Shown: piece by piece, positions 40,700 through 52,383 of the stretch
Position numbering within the stretch: the stretch's first letter is position 1
How the letters are laid out: every line of letters starts with the position of its first letter
Assembly (NCBI GenBank): GCA_027019085.1
Contig: JALUXG010000008.1
Coordinates: 33,759-97,758 of the forward strand
Length of the DNA stretch: 64,000 bases
Source: Rhodanobacteraceae bacterium
GTDB lineage: Bacteria > Pseudomonadota > Gammaproteobacteria > Xanthomonadales > Rhodanobacteraceae
Direction of reading: 5' to 3'
Translations under genes and position numbers: made by a program
Notes under the pieces: model-generated
Told to the model about the DNA's origin: nothing
What the model saw: only the letters and a program-made list of their open reading frames with translations
The model's database searches: none

Positions 40700-41760
40700 A
40701 GCGCCCCCTTGGTGCTGGGCAGCACATCACCTTCGCGGCGGATCGCCTGGCGCAGGGTACGCGCGACGACCTTGAAGCAGCCTTCGACCATATGGTGCGT
40801 GTTCTCGCCCTCGATGGCGAGATGCAGGTTGGCACCAAGTGCCTCGCACAGCGAACGGAAAAAGTGCGGCACCATCTCCGTGGACAGTTCTCCGACACGC
40901 TCGCGCGCAAATGCACCCTCGAACACGAAACAGGGACGCCCGGAAAGATCCAGTGCCGCACGGGCTAGGCTTTCATCCATGGGCAAGGTGAAACCGTAGC
41001 GGGCAATACCGCGCTTGTCTCCCAGCGCCTCGCGCAGGGCCTGTCCCAGCGCCAGTGCGCAGTCTTCCACGGTATGGTGTTCGTCCACGTGCAGATCGCC
41101 TTCACAGACCAGGCTCAGGGCAAAGCCGCCGTGCTTGCCGATCTGCTCCAGCATGTGGTCGAAATAGCCGATGCCGGTACGGATCTCCGGCTCCCCCGGT
41201 GCGTCCAGGTCCACCGCCACCCGGATGCGAGTCTCGCGGGTTTCACGCACGACCCGGGCCGTGCGCGGTGCATCGCACAGCAGGTGCGCGATGTCCATCC
41301 ACGCCATGCCACCCGAACCCACGCGCAGACCGCGCACGCCCAGGTTGGCCGCAAACTCGATGTCACTGTCGCGGTCACCCACCATCGCCGACTGCGCGCG
41401 ACTCCAGCCATCGTCGGCCAGGTAATGACGCACCAGTCCCGTGCCCGGCTTGCGCGTGTCCTTGCCGTCCGCAGGAAAACTGCGATCGATCAGCACTTCG
41501 CGAAACACGATGCCCTGCGAGGCCAGGATGCCAAGCAGCAAGCCATGCGGGCCGTCGAAGTCTTCCTGGGGAAACGCCTCGGTACCCAGACCGTCCTGGT
41601 TGGTCACCATCACCAGCTCGTACCCGCAGGCAACGCAACGACGCAGGGCGGGGATCACGTCCGGCAGCAGGGCGAGCTTCTCGTAACGGTCGATCTGTTC
41701 GTCGGCCGGCTCCTCGATCAGGCAGCCGTCGCGGTCCACGAACAACAGCTTGCGGCTCAT
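40696..41760 (-). CDS. hisB: Bifunctional histidinol-phosphatase/imidazoleglycerol-phosphate dehydratase HisB
   Basis: HAD N-terminus [15 protein letters not shown] plus IGPD domain [14 protein letters not shown]...[12 protein letters not shown]. Confidence 0.96.
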   Translation of the reverse strand: MSRKLLFVDRDGCLIEEPADEQIDRYEKLALLPDVIPALRRCVACGYELVMVTNQDGLGTEAFPQEDFDGPHGLLLGILASQGIVFREVLIDRSFPADGKDTRKPGTGLVRHYLADDGWSRAQSAMVGDRDSDIEFAANLGVRGLRVGSGGMAWMDIAHLLCDAPRTARVVRETRETRIRVAVDLDAPGEPEIRTGIGYFDHMLEQIGKHGGFALSLVCEGDLHVDEHHTVEDCALALGQALREALGDKRGIARYGFTLPMDESLARAALDLSGRPCFVFEGAFARERVGELSTEMVPHFFRSLCEALGANLHLAIEGENTHHMVEGCFKVVARTLRQAIRREGDVLPSTKGAL

Positions 41761-42824
41761 GCGACCTCTCCTGAATGCGCCATCGCTTCGAGTACAAGCG
41801 TGTTCTCCTCAGGCGTACCGATGCTCAGGCGGAGGCAGCCCTGCAGGCCCGGATAACGCCCCACGTCGCGAACCACGATGCCCTGCTTGAGCAGGTTGCG
41901 ATAGGTCGCCCCGGCATCATCCATCGCCACGGTCAGGAAATTCGCGCGCGAGGGATAGACCCTGCGAACGCCCGGCATGTCACCCAGTGCAACGGCCATG
42001 CGGGCACGCTCGGCCAGTACCTCGGACACGTGCGCTTGCATCCATGCCGCGCCTTCGCTGTCCAGTGCCCGGAGCGCCGCCTCGACACTCGGCGTGGGGA
42101 TCGGATACGGGGCCATGATCCGGCGCAGCAGCGCGATCACCTCGGCATCGGCCAGCAAGGCACCGATGCGTGCACCGGCAAGCGCCCAGGCCTTGGACAG
42201 AGTGCGCAGCACGCCCAGATTCGGATACTGGTCAAGCAGCCGCGATGCACTGCCGGCTTCGGCATATTCCAGATACGCCTCGTCGACGATGACCATCGCG
42301 CGCCCTCCAAGCGCCTGCGCCAGACGCTCGATGGAAGCCAGGGGCACCAGGCCGCCGGTGGGGTTGTTGGGCGAACACACGAAAAGCAACTTCACCGCGG
42401 GGGAAAGCCCGGCGAGCACCGCCTCCACATTCAACGCAAAATCGGCGTCCAGGGCAAAACGTTCCACGGCGGCCCCCTGCACACCGGCGCACACCGCGTA
42501 CATGCCGAATGTCGGCGGACTGATCGCGATGGCGTCGCGCCCGGGCCGGCAGAAGGCGCGCAGCAACAGGTCGATCGCCTCGTCACTGCCGCGCGCGACC
42601 AGCACCTGTTCCTCGCGTACTTCGTAGAGTTGCGCCAACCGCTTGCGCAGGGCCACGGGCTGCGGATCCGGATAGCGATTCAGCGCGCAAGCCCCATCAC
42701 CGCGCGGTGGCCACGGCGACTCGTTGGCATTGAGCATGATCGCGGCACTGCCAGCTTCCATGCGCGCCGAGGAATACGGCGCCAGGGCCCGCACTTCGGG
42801 CCGGGCAAGATCGAGCACGCTCAT
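41757..42824 (-). CDS. hisC: Histidinol-phosphate aminotransferase
   Basis: [43 protein letters not shown]. Confidence 0.95.
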   Translation of the reverse strand: MSVLDLARPEVRALAPYSSARMEAGSAAIMLNANESPWPPRGDGACALNRYPDPQPVALRKRLAQLYEVREEQVLVARGSDEAIDLLLRAFCRPGRDAIAISPPTFGMYAVCAGVQGAAVERFALDADFALNVEAVLAGLSPAVKLLFVCSPNNPTGGLVPLASIERLAQALGGRAMVIVDEAYLEYAEAGSASRLLDQYPNLGVLRTLSKAWALAGARIGALLADAEVIALLRRIMAPYPIPTPSVEAALRALDSEGAAWMQAHVSEVLAERARMAVALGDMPGVRRVYPSRANFLTVAMDDAGATYRNLLKQGIVVRDVGRYPGLQGCLRLSIGTPEENTLVLEAMAHSGEVA

Positions 42825-44128
42825 GATGCGGCCTCCTGTGCGGACAGCCGTATGCGCACCGCACGCGCATGCGCCTCAAGACCCTCGGCCTCGGCCAGAG
42901 TCACCGCGCACTCGCCGATGCCACGCAGGCCGTCGGCTGTCAGCTCCTGCACGGTGATCTGCTTGAGGAAGCTCGCCACCGACACGCCACTCCATGCCCG
43001 CGCATGGCCATAGGTGGGCAGCACGTGGTTGGTGCCGCTGCAGTAGTCACCCACCGATTCGGGCGACCAGCTTCCCAGGAAGATCGAGCCCGCGCTTTCG
43101 ATGCTCTCGAGCAGGGTCCGCGGTGCGGCGACCTGCAGGATCAGGTGCTCGGGCGCGTAGGCGTTGCTGACCTGGGCCGCCTGGGCCAGCGAATCGACCC
43201 GGATCACGCGGCTCGACGCCAACGCGCGGCGCGCGGTATCGGCACGCGGCAGGGTCGCCAGCTGCTCTTCCAGCGCCCCGATCACGTCACGCGCCAGACG
43301 TTCGGACACGGTCACCAGGAGAACCTGCGAATCGGGTCCGTGTTCGGCCTGGGAAAGCAGGTCGGCGGCGACAAATCGGGGATCGGCCTGCCCGTCGGCG
43401 ATGACCAGCACCTCGGAAGGACCTGCCGGCATGTCGATAGCTGCGCCGCCGGGCCTGGCGGACACCTGCTGCTTGGCCTCGGTCACCCAGCTGTTGCCGG
43501 GTCCGAACAGCTTGTCGCAGCGCGGCACGCTTTGCGTGCCCATCGCCATGGCGGCAATCGCCTGTGCCCCACCGATGCGAAACACCTGTTCTATGCCGCA
43601 CAGGCGTGCGGCGTACAGGACCGCCGGATCGGCGCTCCCGTCGGCGCGCGGCGGCGTGCACAGGACGATCTCGGGACACCCTGCCAGTTGCGCGGGCACA
43701 CCCAGCATCAGGGCCGTGGACGGCAGGGGCGCGCTGCCGGCCGGCACGTACAGGCCGACGCGGCGAATCGGTCGCAGCATGCGCTCGCATACCACACCGG
43801 GAGCGGTTTCCACCCGCACAGTAGTGGGCGCGGCTGCACGATGAAAAGCCTCGATGCGATTGCGCGCCTCGCCAATTGCCTGCTTGAGCGATGTATCGAT
43901 CCGTTCCTGCGCGGCATCGAAGTCGCTCCCGGAAACACGCGCATCAACCAGGTCGCAGCCATCCAGCCGCAGGGTCAGGTCGCGCAGTGCGGCATCCCCG
44001 TCGCGGCGAACGTCCTCGATAATCTGCGCCACCGCGCGGGTCCGATCCGCGCTTTGTGCCTGGGCCGGACGCTGCAGCAGGTCAAGTTGTTCCCTCGCGC
44101 CCAGGGCCATCCAGTCGATGATCTTCAT
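42821..44128 (-). CDS. hisD: Histidinol dehydrogenase
   Basis: [53 protein letters not shown]. Confidence 0.96.
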   Translation of the reverse strand: MKIIDWMALGAREQLDLLQRPAQAQSADRTRAVAQIIEDVRRDGDAALRDLTLRLDGCDLVDARVSGSDFDAAQERIDTSLKQAIGEARNRIEAFHRAAAPTTVRVETAPGVVCERMLRPIRRVGLYVPAGSAPLPSTALMLGVPAQLAGCPEIVLCTPPRADGSADPAVLYAARLCGIEQVFRIGGAQAIAAMAMGTQSVPRCDKLFGPGNSWVTEAKQQVSARPGGAAIDMPAGPSEVLVIADGQADPRFVAADLLSQAEHGPDSQVLLVTVSERLARDVIGALEEQLATLPRADTARRALASSRVIRVDSLAQAAQVSNAYAPEHLILQVAAPRTLLESIESAGSIFLGSWSPESVGDYCSGTNHVLPTYGHARAWSGVSVASFLKQITVQELTADGLRGIGECAVTLAEAEGLEAHARAVRIRLSAQEAAS

Positions 44129-45015
44129 GCCAGCATCATCTCCACCGGCAGCACCAGCATGTTGTGCGCACCGGCCTGCTTCATGGCTTCAAGATCCTGC
44201 CAGCTCAGGTTGCCGCTGCACACGCACTGCAAGGCAATATCGTCCGGCCGTCCTTCGATGGGAGTGACTGTGGGCATCGGTTGCCCAGGAAGCAGCGCGG
44301 TGATGGCCTCCAGTGCTATACGCGGCGCCTTGAGCATGAGCAGACGCGATTCGCGCACGTGCAGCACACCGTCAAGGCGCCGCAGCAGCAGTTCCAGAAG
44401 GTCCCCGCGCTCGTCACGCGGCGCCTCGGCGGCACCGGCCAGAACGGCCTCGCTCTGCATGATCACTGCCGCTTCCTGCAACTGGTTGGCCGCCAGTGTG
44501 GCCCCGCTCGAGACCAGGTCACAGATCAGATCGGCGGTGCCCAGGCGCGGCGCGATCTCGACCGAGCCGGACAGGGTCACGATCTGCGCATCGACGTCAT
44601 GGCGCTTCAGCCAGTCGGCAAGCAGGTGCGGGTAGGTGGTGGCGATGCGCTGCCCTGCAAGCTGCGCGGGGCCCTGCCATTCCTGCTCCTGCGGGATGGC
44701 GATGGACAGTCTGCAACCGCCGAATCCCAGGGCGCGCAATTCGCGGAACGGCGATGCCTCAGTCACGCCAAGCCCCGCCTCTTCAAGCACGTTGCGCCCG
44801 ACCACGCCAAGGTCGCACACCCCGTCCGCGATGAGCCCGGGAATATCGTCGTCGCGCACCAGCAGGAGGTCCACGGCCATGTTCTCGCCGAAACAGAACA
44901 GCTTGTCCCGACTGCTGCGGAATTTCAGCCCGCAACGTGTCAGCAGGTCACGGGACGGGTCGCCCAGGCGCCCGGACTTCTGCACGGCAATGCGCAAACG
45001 GTCGCGTGGAATCAT
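44125..45015 (-). CDS. hisG: ATP phosphoribosyltransferase (long form)
   Basis: [40 protein letters not shown]. Confidence 0.95.
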   Translation of the reverse strand: MIPRDRLRIAVQKSGRLGDPSRDLLTRCGLKFRSSRDKLFCFGENMAVDLLLVRDDDIPGLIADGVCDLGVVGRNVLEEAGLGVTEASPFRELRALGFGGCRLSIAIPQEQEWQGPAQLAGQRIATTYPHLLADWLKRHDVDAQIVTLSGSVEIAPRLGTADLICDLVSSGATLAANQLQEAAVIMQSEAVLAGAAEAPRDERGDLLELLLRRLDGVLHVRESRLLMLKAPRIALEAITALLPGQPMPTVTPIEGRPDDIALQCVCSGNLSWQDLEAMKQAGAHNMLVLPVEMMLA

Positions 45016-45353
45016 GCGCGTGCCTCCGGGGTCGATCTACGTGAACGGACGGCCTTGCAGGCATTCGCCGCAGCACGGTATCCGCCTTCTCCCTGGCTGA
45101 TGCAACGCGCCACCCGCCCGATCGTGGTGATGCTGACCGCGGTGCGCTCGTGGATGTCGCGATAGGTGTGCCCTTCCAGGACCAGCGGCACCACGCTCCA
45201 GCGGTCGATCAGCGCCTCCAGCTCGGCGGGCGTGCACAGATCACGCAGGAACGCGCGCATGGCTTCCACGCTGTCCAGGGACAGCATGGCCCTGCACAGA
45301 CCGGTTTCGGCCTTGCTGCGCGAGAGCTTGGGTTCGAGTGCGCGTCGTTTCAT
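45012..45353 (-). CDS. TrpR-like protein, YerC/YecD family
   Basis: [57 protein letters not shown]; first gene of the his operon, 4-nt overlap with hisG. Confidence 0.9.
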   Translation of the reverse strand: MKRRALEPKLSRSKAETGLCRAMLSLDSVEAMRAFLRDLCTPAELEALIDRWSVVPLVLEGHTYRDIHERTAVSITTIGRVARCISQGEGGYRAAANACKAVRSRRSTPEARA

Positions 45354-45357
45354 GACA

Positions 45358-45373
45358 TATTAATGCGTTAATA
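45358..45373 (-). promoter_or_regulatory. Candidate operator/core-promoter palindrome upstream of his operon
   Basis: Inverted repeat TATTAA-TGCG-TTAATA lying 5-20 nt upstream of the YerC-like ATG. Confidence 0.45.
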
Positions 45374-45645
45374 CATTGAGCGGCGGATTTTAGACCCACC
45401 TCAGGCTCTTGGCAAGCCCTGCTGCGTGATCCGGAAAACCGGCGAAGTCGAAAGATGCTTCCACACGCGTGATGCGAACGCCCCGGGAGTGCGTCACCTG
45501 CCGTCCCGGGAAGATCCTGACGCAATCGCGCCATGCGACGCGCGTCCAGGCATGGACGCCAAGTTGTCCACAAGACCTGTGCACAGATCCGGGAAAACCC
45601 TGTGGACAACCCGCAAGCCAGCCCGTTCTTCCGACCAAGCCAGCA

Positions 45646-45668
45646 CATTGCGCAAATCTTGCGCAATG
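45646..45668. repeat. 10-bp inverted repeat CATTGCGCAA-ATC-TTGCGCAATG
   Basis: Perfect inverted repeat directly after the hutH stop codon; no U-tract. Confidence 0.5.
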
Positions 45669-45671
45669 CAT

Positions 45672-47564
45672 TCAGTCCAGCAAGCTGCCTTCCGCGACCA
45701 GTTCGCAGATGCGGCGCACATCGCTATCCATCGGCCGGTCGCTGCGCAGGAAGGCCACCTCCTCGCGCAGCCGCTCCAGCGTACGGCGCACGGCATGACC
45801 GGCATGAAACGATTCGGCGTCGGCCAGCACCCGCATCAGGCTCCGCACTTCCTCCACGAACTGCTCATGATGCCTATGGCCCACTGGAGGCGCGCCGGTG
45901 ACCTTGGCAGCCAGGGCCCGCCAATCGCCCTCGCGCGCCAGCGCACGCGCAGCATTGAGCATGTCCTGGCGATACTCCAGAGCCTGGGCGGCAGTAAACA
46001 GTTCCAGCGCGAGCACATGGCTCAGGTCCTCGGTCATGTCCAGCACGTGGCGTGCCTCGTTTGCTCCCATGGACACATGGTCCTCGGCGTTGGCACTGGT
46101 CGGAATCGAATACACCGAGGCCGGATGCGCACGCGTGGCCAGGTCGTTGACCAGCGCCGCAGCGCTGTACTGCACGATCATGAAGCCGGAGTCGGTGGCG
46201 TCCTCATTGCCGGTGAGGAAGGCCGGAAGACCATCGTTGGTCGCCGCATCCACAAGTTTGTTGAGACGCCGCTCGGAAATCGATGCCAGAACCGGGATGG
46301 CCGCCTTCACGTAGCTCATGACCAGCGCCAGCGGCATGCCGTGGAAATGGCCGGCGGAGATCACCTGGTCCTCGATGTACCGGGGGTTCTTCGCCTCGGG
46401 AAACACCAGCGGATTGTCGGTGACCGCATTGAGTTCGATATCGATGACGCGGCAGGCCTGGGCCACGGCATCGCGCACGGCGCCATGCACCTGCGGCACG
46501 CAACGCATGCAATAGGCGTCCTGCGGCTGGTGCTTCTTGCCCCCCCTGAATGGCAGGAAACGGTGATAGAACGCTTCGCGGCCATGGCGCTGGCTGACGG
46601 GCACCCAGTCCCAGCAGATGTCGAAACGCTGCGCCTGCGCCTCGGGTGTATGCCAGGCCTCGACGGTCCAGGGCCGGAACCGGGGCACCAGGTGATAGGG
46701 AATATCGATCAGGGTCGAGCCGTCGAGCAGTTCGCGCATGCGTGCGGCGGTCTCGACCTGCCCCGGATGCGGACGCAAGGCATGCACTTCCTCGCGCATG
46801 GCGCCACTGCGGCCGGCAAAGGCATCCAGTGACATGGCCGCGGCCAAGTCGGCCGTGACCAGCAACTGTTCGAGTCTTTCCAGCGCCAGCACCGCCGTGG
46901 CCAGCATCTGGGTGGTGCCGTTGTTGAGCGCAAGTCCTTCCTTGAAGGACAGTTTCACCGGCGACAAGCCGGCACGCTTCAGGGCCTCGGCACCCGCCAG
47001 GCGCTCGCCTTCGTGGAAGGCCTCGCCACCGCCCAGAAGGACGATGGCCAGGTGCGAGAGCGGAGCGAGATCACCGGAAGCACCGACCGAACCCTTGCGC
47101 GGGATGACGGGCGCGATGCCGCGATTGAGCATGGCGGCCAGCGCCTGGAGGGTTTCCACGCGAATGCCCGAATGCCCGCGCATCAGGGTATTGATGCGGA
47201 TCACCAGCATCGCGCGCACCACCGGCACCGGAAACGGTTCGCCGACGCACACCGCATGCGTGACGATGAGATTGCGCTGCAACTCCTCCATCAGCGAACC
47301 TTCCGGTGCATCCGGATGTCCGCCGGGCAGTTCGTCGCGCGCGCGGTGCGCTCCCAGCAGGCGGTCGGCGTTGCTGCCAAAACCCGTGGTGACGCCATAG
47401 ATCGGCTCGCCGCAATGGACCTTGTCGGCCAGGAAATCGGCGGCCTTGCGCACCTTTTCCAGCTGCCCGCTATCGAGCTCCACCGATGCACCCCGGGCAA
47501 CCCGCGCCACCTCGGCCCGGGTCAGCCGAAGTCCATCGAGGACAATGACATCGCTTTTGCTCAT
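45672..47564 (-). CDS. hutH: HAL/PAL-family aromatic amino acid ammonia-lyase, probable histidine ammonia-lyase with central insertion
   Basis: MIO motif GSVGASGDLAPLSH; QDAYCMRCVPQVHG; 630 aa, with RFRPWTVEAWHTPEAQAQRFDICWDWVPVSQRHGREAFYHRFLPFRGGKKH before QDAYCMRC. Confidence 0.85.
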   Translation of the reverse strand: MSKSDVIVLDGLRLTRAEVARVARGASVELDSGQLEKVRKAADFLADKVHCGEPIYGVTTGFGSNADRLLGAHRARDELPGGHPDAPEGSLMEELQRNLIVTHAVCVGEPFPVPVVRAMLVIRINTLMRGHSGIRVETLQALAAMLNRGIAPVIPRKGSVGASGDLAPLSHLAIVLLGGGEAFHEGERLAGAEALKRAGLSPVKLSFKEGLALNNGTTQMLATAVLALERLEQLLVTADLAAAMSLDAFAGRSGAMREEVHALRPHPGQVETAARMRELLDGSTLIDIPYHLVPRFRPWTVEAWHTPEAQAQRFDICWDWVPVSQRHGREAFYHRFLPFRGGKKHQPQDAYCMRCVPQVHGAVRDAVAQACRVIDIELNAVTDNPLVFPEAKNPRYIEDQVISAGHFHGMPLALVMSYVKAAIPVLASISERRLNKLVDAATNDGLPAFLTGNEDATDSGFMIVQYSAAALVNDLATRAHPASVYSIPTSANAEDHVSMGANEARHVLDMTEDLSHVLALELFTAAQALEYRQDMLNAARALAREGDWRALAAKVTGAPPVGHRHHEQFVEEVRSLMRVLADAESFHAGHAVRRTLERLREEVAFLRSDRPMDSDVRRICELVAEGSLLD

Positions 47565-47575
47565 GGCCGGACGCC

Positions 47576-48964
<1,389 letters not shown>

Positions 48965-49137
48965 GGAATCCTCTTTCAAGGGTATTCGGTGATTCGCAGG
49001 ACACGGGCGCAGCTGGTACGCCGGACCTGTCTGGAAGCGGCCTAGCGTAGCAGACTCCGGCCCCCGTTTAGGCACCCTGGAAGCAACAACAGCAGTTGCC
49101 AGCGGAACAGCGGCGCATTATCATGCGCGGCTCGCGT

Positions 49138-49214
49138 CGGGGTGTAGCTCAGCCTGGTAGAGCGCTACGTTCGGGACGTAGAAGTCGCATGTTCGAATCA
49201 TGTCACCCCGACCA
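49138..49214 (+). tRNA. tRNA-Pro (anticodon CGG), CCA encoded
   Basis: cggggtg/caccccg acceptor, ctacg-ttCGGga-cgtag anticodon arm, T-loop gttcgaatc, ACCA end; 77 nt. Confidence 0.96.
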
Positions 49215-49220
49215 GGTATG

Positions 49221-49260
49221 CAATGAAAAGGCCCCCGCGTTGCCGGGGGCCTTTTCATTG
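49221..49260. terminator. Strong bidirectional intrinsic terminator after tRNA-Pro
   Basis: caatgaaaaggcccccg...cgggggccttttcattg, long perfect inverted repeat with A- and T-tracts. Confidence 0.9.
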
Positions 49261-49344
49261 CAGGCGAAGGCATGGCAATGACAGGAAACCGGCCTTGTCC
49301 AGGCTGCCCCGGCCCTGGAAGTCACCGCAGGCGGGTGCCGCGCG

Positions 49345-49701
49345 TCACATGGTCTGGGTCGGATTGTCCGCGCTGAGCTGTCCCCCGAGGATCGACTCGA
49401 TCTTGGTTCGCGCCGTCTCGCCGTCGCTGGTGTCATTGAACTGGATTCCGATACCGGCGGTCCGGTTGCCCTGCGCACCGACTGGCGTGATCCAGACCAC
49501 CTTCCCGGCCACCGACAGGCGCTCGTTGACCTCCACCAGGGTCAGCAGCAGCACCACCTCGTCGCCGATGTCATAACGCTGCGCTGTGGGCACGAACAGC
49601 CCCCCACCCTTCAGGAACGGCATGTAGGCGTTGTACAACGCCCCGCGATCCTTGATCTTCAACGACAGTATGCCCTGCCGCGATGCACCCGCCACGCTCA
49701 T
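49345..49701 (-). CDS. pilZ: Type IV pilus-type PilZ domain protein
   Basis: YMPFLKGGGLFVPTAQRYDIGDEVVLLLTLVEVNERLSVAGKVVWITPVGAQGNRTAGIGIQF; downstream of holB. Confidence 0.92.
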   Translation of the reverse strand: MSVAGASRQGILSLKIKDRGALYNAYMPFLKGGGLFVPTAQRYDIGDEVVLLLTLVEVNERLSVAGKVVWITPVGAQGNRTAGIGIQFNDTSDGETARTKIESILGGQLSADNPTQTM

Positions 49702-49769
49702 GCTGTCACCTCCATTCTTCAATGAGCTTGTTCCATCGACGAAAGCGGGTCAAGGGCCGCCTACGTCCC

Positions 49770-50708
49770 TCACCGCCATGCCGTCAGCAGTTCCAGCAGC
49801 AGCAGATCCTTGCGCAGGGGGCCGTCGAGTGCCGTACGCGCACGGTTGGCCTGCGTGAACCAGGCGGACAGCCCGCGTGCTGAAAGCCGCGATTGAAGCA
49901 TGCCGCGACCGCCTTCGGCACGCTGTCGCAATTCCTCTGCAACCAGGCTGGCGGCAAACCACAGACGCTGCCCTGCATGCTCGTCGGCCCAGGCTCCGGC
50001 AACCGCCCCGGCATTGCCCTGGCCGGCAGCCAGTGAGCGCAGGTCATCGCCCACGCGCTGCCGCTCGTCGAGCAGACCATCCTCGAACCAGCGCAGCGCC
50101 AGCCCCGGATTGCCTGACGCGGCCTGCAGGGCGTCATCGGCATCGGCCACACCGACCGATTGCAGCCATGCCACGGCCGATTGCGCTTCCGGCAGACGAA
50201 ACTGGACCAGATGGCAGCGACTGCGAATCGTCGCCGGCAGGCGCCACGGTGCATCGGCAACCAGGATCAGCAACCTGCGCTCACCCGGTTCTTCAAGCGT
50301 CTTGAGCAAGGCATTGGCCGCTGCCGCATTCATGGCATCGGCCGGATCGATGACGGCAAGTTGCCAGCCTCCGAACTGGCTGGCCTTGCTCAGGCGTTCG
50401 GCAAGCACACGGATCTGCTGCACCACGATTTCCTTGCGCAGCACCCCGTCGCTGCGTTCCTCGAGACTGACCCGATAACGATCCGGGTGCGTCCCGGCCT
50501 GCAGCAATCGGCAGGCACGACAATGCCCGCAGGCGTTGCCGTCTTCGCAGGCCTCGCATAACAAGGCGTTCTGCAGCCGATCGCTGAAGTCCCGCTTGCC
50601 CAGCCCGGCAGGCCCCTGCAGCATCAAGGCATGCGGCATTGCACCGCGTTCGCGGCGTTGCCTGAGGCGTTGCCAGGGTTCTTCATGCCAGGGCAGCGGA
50701 CGGTTCAT
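49770..50708 (-). CDS. holB: DNA polymerase III subunit delta'
   Basis: MPHALMLQGPAGLGKRDFSDRLQNALLCE, CGHCRACRLLQAGTHPD, MNAAAANALLKTLEEPGERRLLILV. Confidence 0.95.
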   Translation of the reverse strand: MNRPLPWHEEPWQRLRQRRERGAMPHALMLQGPAGLGKRDFSDRLQNALLCEACEDGNACGHCRACRLLQAGTHPDRYRVSLEERSDGVLRKEIVVQQIRVLAERLSKASQFGGWQLAVIDPADAMNAAAANALLKTLEEPGERRLLILVADAPWRLPATIRSRCHLVQFRLPEAQSAVAWLQSVGVADADDALQAASGNPGLALRWFEDGLLDERQRVGDDLRSLAAGQGNAGAVAGAWADEHAGQRLWFAASLVAEELRQRAEGGRGMLQSRLSARGLSAWFTQANRARTALDGPLRKDLLLLELLTAWR

Positions 50709-51343
50709 GGCCCGGCCTCGTCCAACAGGGGCTGCATGGCCCGGACCGCCGTTTCCAGCACGCTTGCAGGCGTGCGGGTGGCATCGAGCACATGGATGCG
50801 CCCGGGTTCGGCCGCTGCGCGCTCGAGATAGGCCGCACGAACACGCTCGAAGAAGCTTGCCTGCTCGCGCTCGATGCGATCGGCCAGTTCACCGCGCCCC
50901 TCGGCACGCCGGCGCCCGGTGGCCACCGGTACGTCCAGCAACAGGGTAAGGTCCGGCTGCAAGCCCGCCGCGGCCCAGCGCTCCAGTGCTGCAATGCGTT
51001 CACGAGGCTGTCCGCGGCCGGCGCCCTGATAGGCATAGCTGGCGTCGGTGAACCGGTCGCTGAGCACCCAGCGCCCGGCGGAAAGCGCGGGAAGGATGCA
51101 GGCATGCACCAGTTGCGCGCGGGCGGCAAACATCATCAGAAGCTCGGCTTCGGCACAGATCTCATCATGCAGGTCAGGATCGAGAAGTGTTTCCCGCACG
51201 CGCTCCCCCAGGCTCGTGCCGCCAGGCTCACGGACCATGAGCGGGTCGATCCCGTGACTGCGCAGATGCACACGCAGGCCGTCCATCAGGGTGCTCTTCC
51301 CGGCACCTTCGCCCCCTTCCAGCGTGATCAGTCTTCCCTTCAT
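50705..51343 (-). CDS. tmk: Thymidylate kinase
   Basis: LITLEGGEGAGKSTLMDGLRVHLRSHGIDPLMVREPGGTSLGERVRETLLD. Confidence 0.96.
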   Translation of the reverse strand: MKGRLITLEGGEGAGKSTLMDGLRVHLRSHGIDPLMVREPGGTSLGERVRETLLDPDLHDEICAEAELLMMFAARAQLVHACILPALSAGRWVLSDRFTDASYAYQGAGRGQPRERIAALERWAAAGLQPDLTLLLDVPVATGRRRAEGRGELADRIEREQASFFERVRAAYLERAAAEPGRIHVLDATRTPASVLETAVRAMQPLLDEAGP

Positions 51344-52383
51344 CGTGAGGCTCCCTTGCATAGCTTGAGCTGATAGCAGCGCACCGCACGATCATGCTCG
51401 GCGAGGGTGTCGGAAAAGACGTGCGTGCCATCTCCCCGCGCCACGAAATACAGCGCCTTGCCTGGCTCAGGATGCAATGCGGCGACTATGGCCGGCTTGC
51501 CGGGCAAGGCAATCGGCGTCGGCGGCAGGCCGGCGTGCATGTAGGTGTTGTAAGGCGTGTCGGTTTGCAGATCCCGCCTGCGGATGTTGCCGTGATAACT
51601 GGCGCCCATGCCGTAGATGACCGCCGGATCGGTCTGCAGGCGCATGCCCTTGCGCAGACGCCGCACGAATACACCAGCAATGCGCGCGCGCTCGTCGGCC
51701 TGCGCCGTCTCCTTTTCCACGATCGAAGCCAGGATCAGCGCCTGGTAGGGGGTCTTGATGGGTAGATCCGTTTCCCGTTCGGGCCATAACTTCGCCAACA
51801 GGTGCTGCATGGCCTGATGGGAGCGCCTCAGGATGTCCAGGTCACTGTCACCGAGGACGTAGGCATAGGTTTCGGGAAGAAAGCGTCCCTCCGGGTTCTT
51901 CCCCGCCATGCCCAGGCGCCGCATGATTTCGGCATTGCTCATGGATGCCGTGGCATGGCGAAGCGCCGGTGCATCGTCCAGCGCCTTGCGCAACTGCTGG
52001 AAGGTCCAGCCGTCCACGATGGTAAAGCGATGCTGGACCACCCGCGAATGTGCCATGTCATCGAGCAGTTGTCGCGGCGTCATGCCGGGTCGCAAGGCGT
52101 ATTCGCCTGCCTGCAGGTCCCGGGTCACATGCATGCGCTCGGCCAGAACGCGCCAGAACCAGCGTGGAGCGGCGCTCAGGTGCCGTGCCTGGAGTTCATC
52201 GACGATCCGGTTGAATCCCGCGCCACGGGGAATGACCACCGATGGCGCATCGGGATGAATCGCCATCGGCGCATCCGCAAAGCGGCTGATTTCCTGCCAC
52301 ACCACGACCGCCGACGCCAGCAACGCCGCCAGCAACACGAGGATCCCAATCCAGACACGCACACCGCCGCGCTGCAGTTTCAT
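51340..52383 (-). CDS. mltG: Endolytic transglycosylase MltG
   Basis: Single N-terminal TM, ILASIVEKETAQADERARIAGVFVRRLRKGMRLQTDPAVIYGMG, ALYFVARGDGTHVFSDTLAEH. Confidence 0.95.
   Translation of the reverse strand: MKLQRGGVRVWIGILVLLAALLASAVVVWQEISRFADAPMAIHPDAPSVVIPRGAGFNRIVDELQARHLSAAPRWFWRVLAERMHVTRDLQAGEYALRPGMTPRQLLDDMAHSRVVQHRFTIVDGWTFQQLRKALDDAPALRHATASMSNAEIMRRLGMAGKNPEGRFLPETYAYVLGDSDLDILRRSHQAMQHLLAKLWPERETDLPIKTPYQALILASIVEKETAQADERARIAGVFVRRLRKGMRLQTDPAVIYGMGASYHGNIRRRDLQTDTPYNTYMHAGLPPTPIALPGKPAIVAALHPEPGKALYFVARGDGTHVFSDTLAEHDRAVRCYQLKLCKGASR

Noticed and set aside
45354-45671. his leader peptide and attenuator
   Set aside because: No run of His codons and no terminator/antiterminator pair near the operon start; the TrpR-like gene is the likelier regulator.
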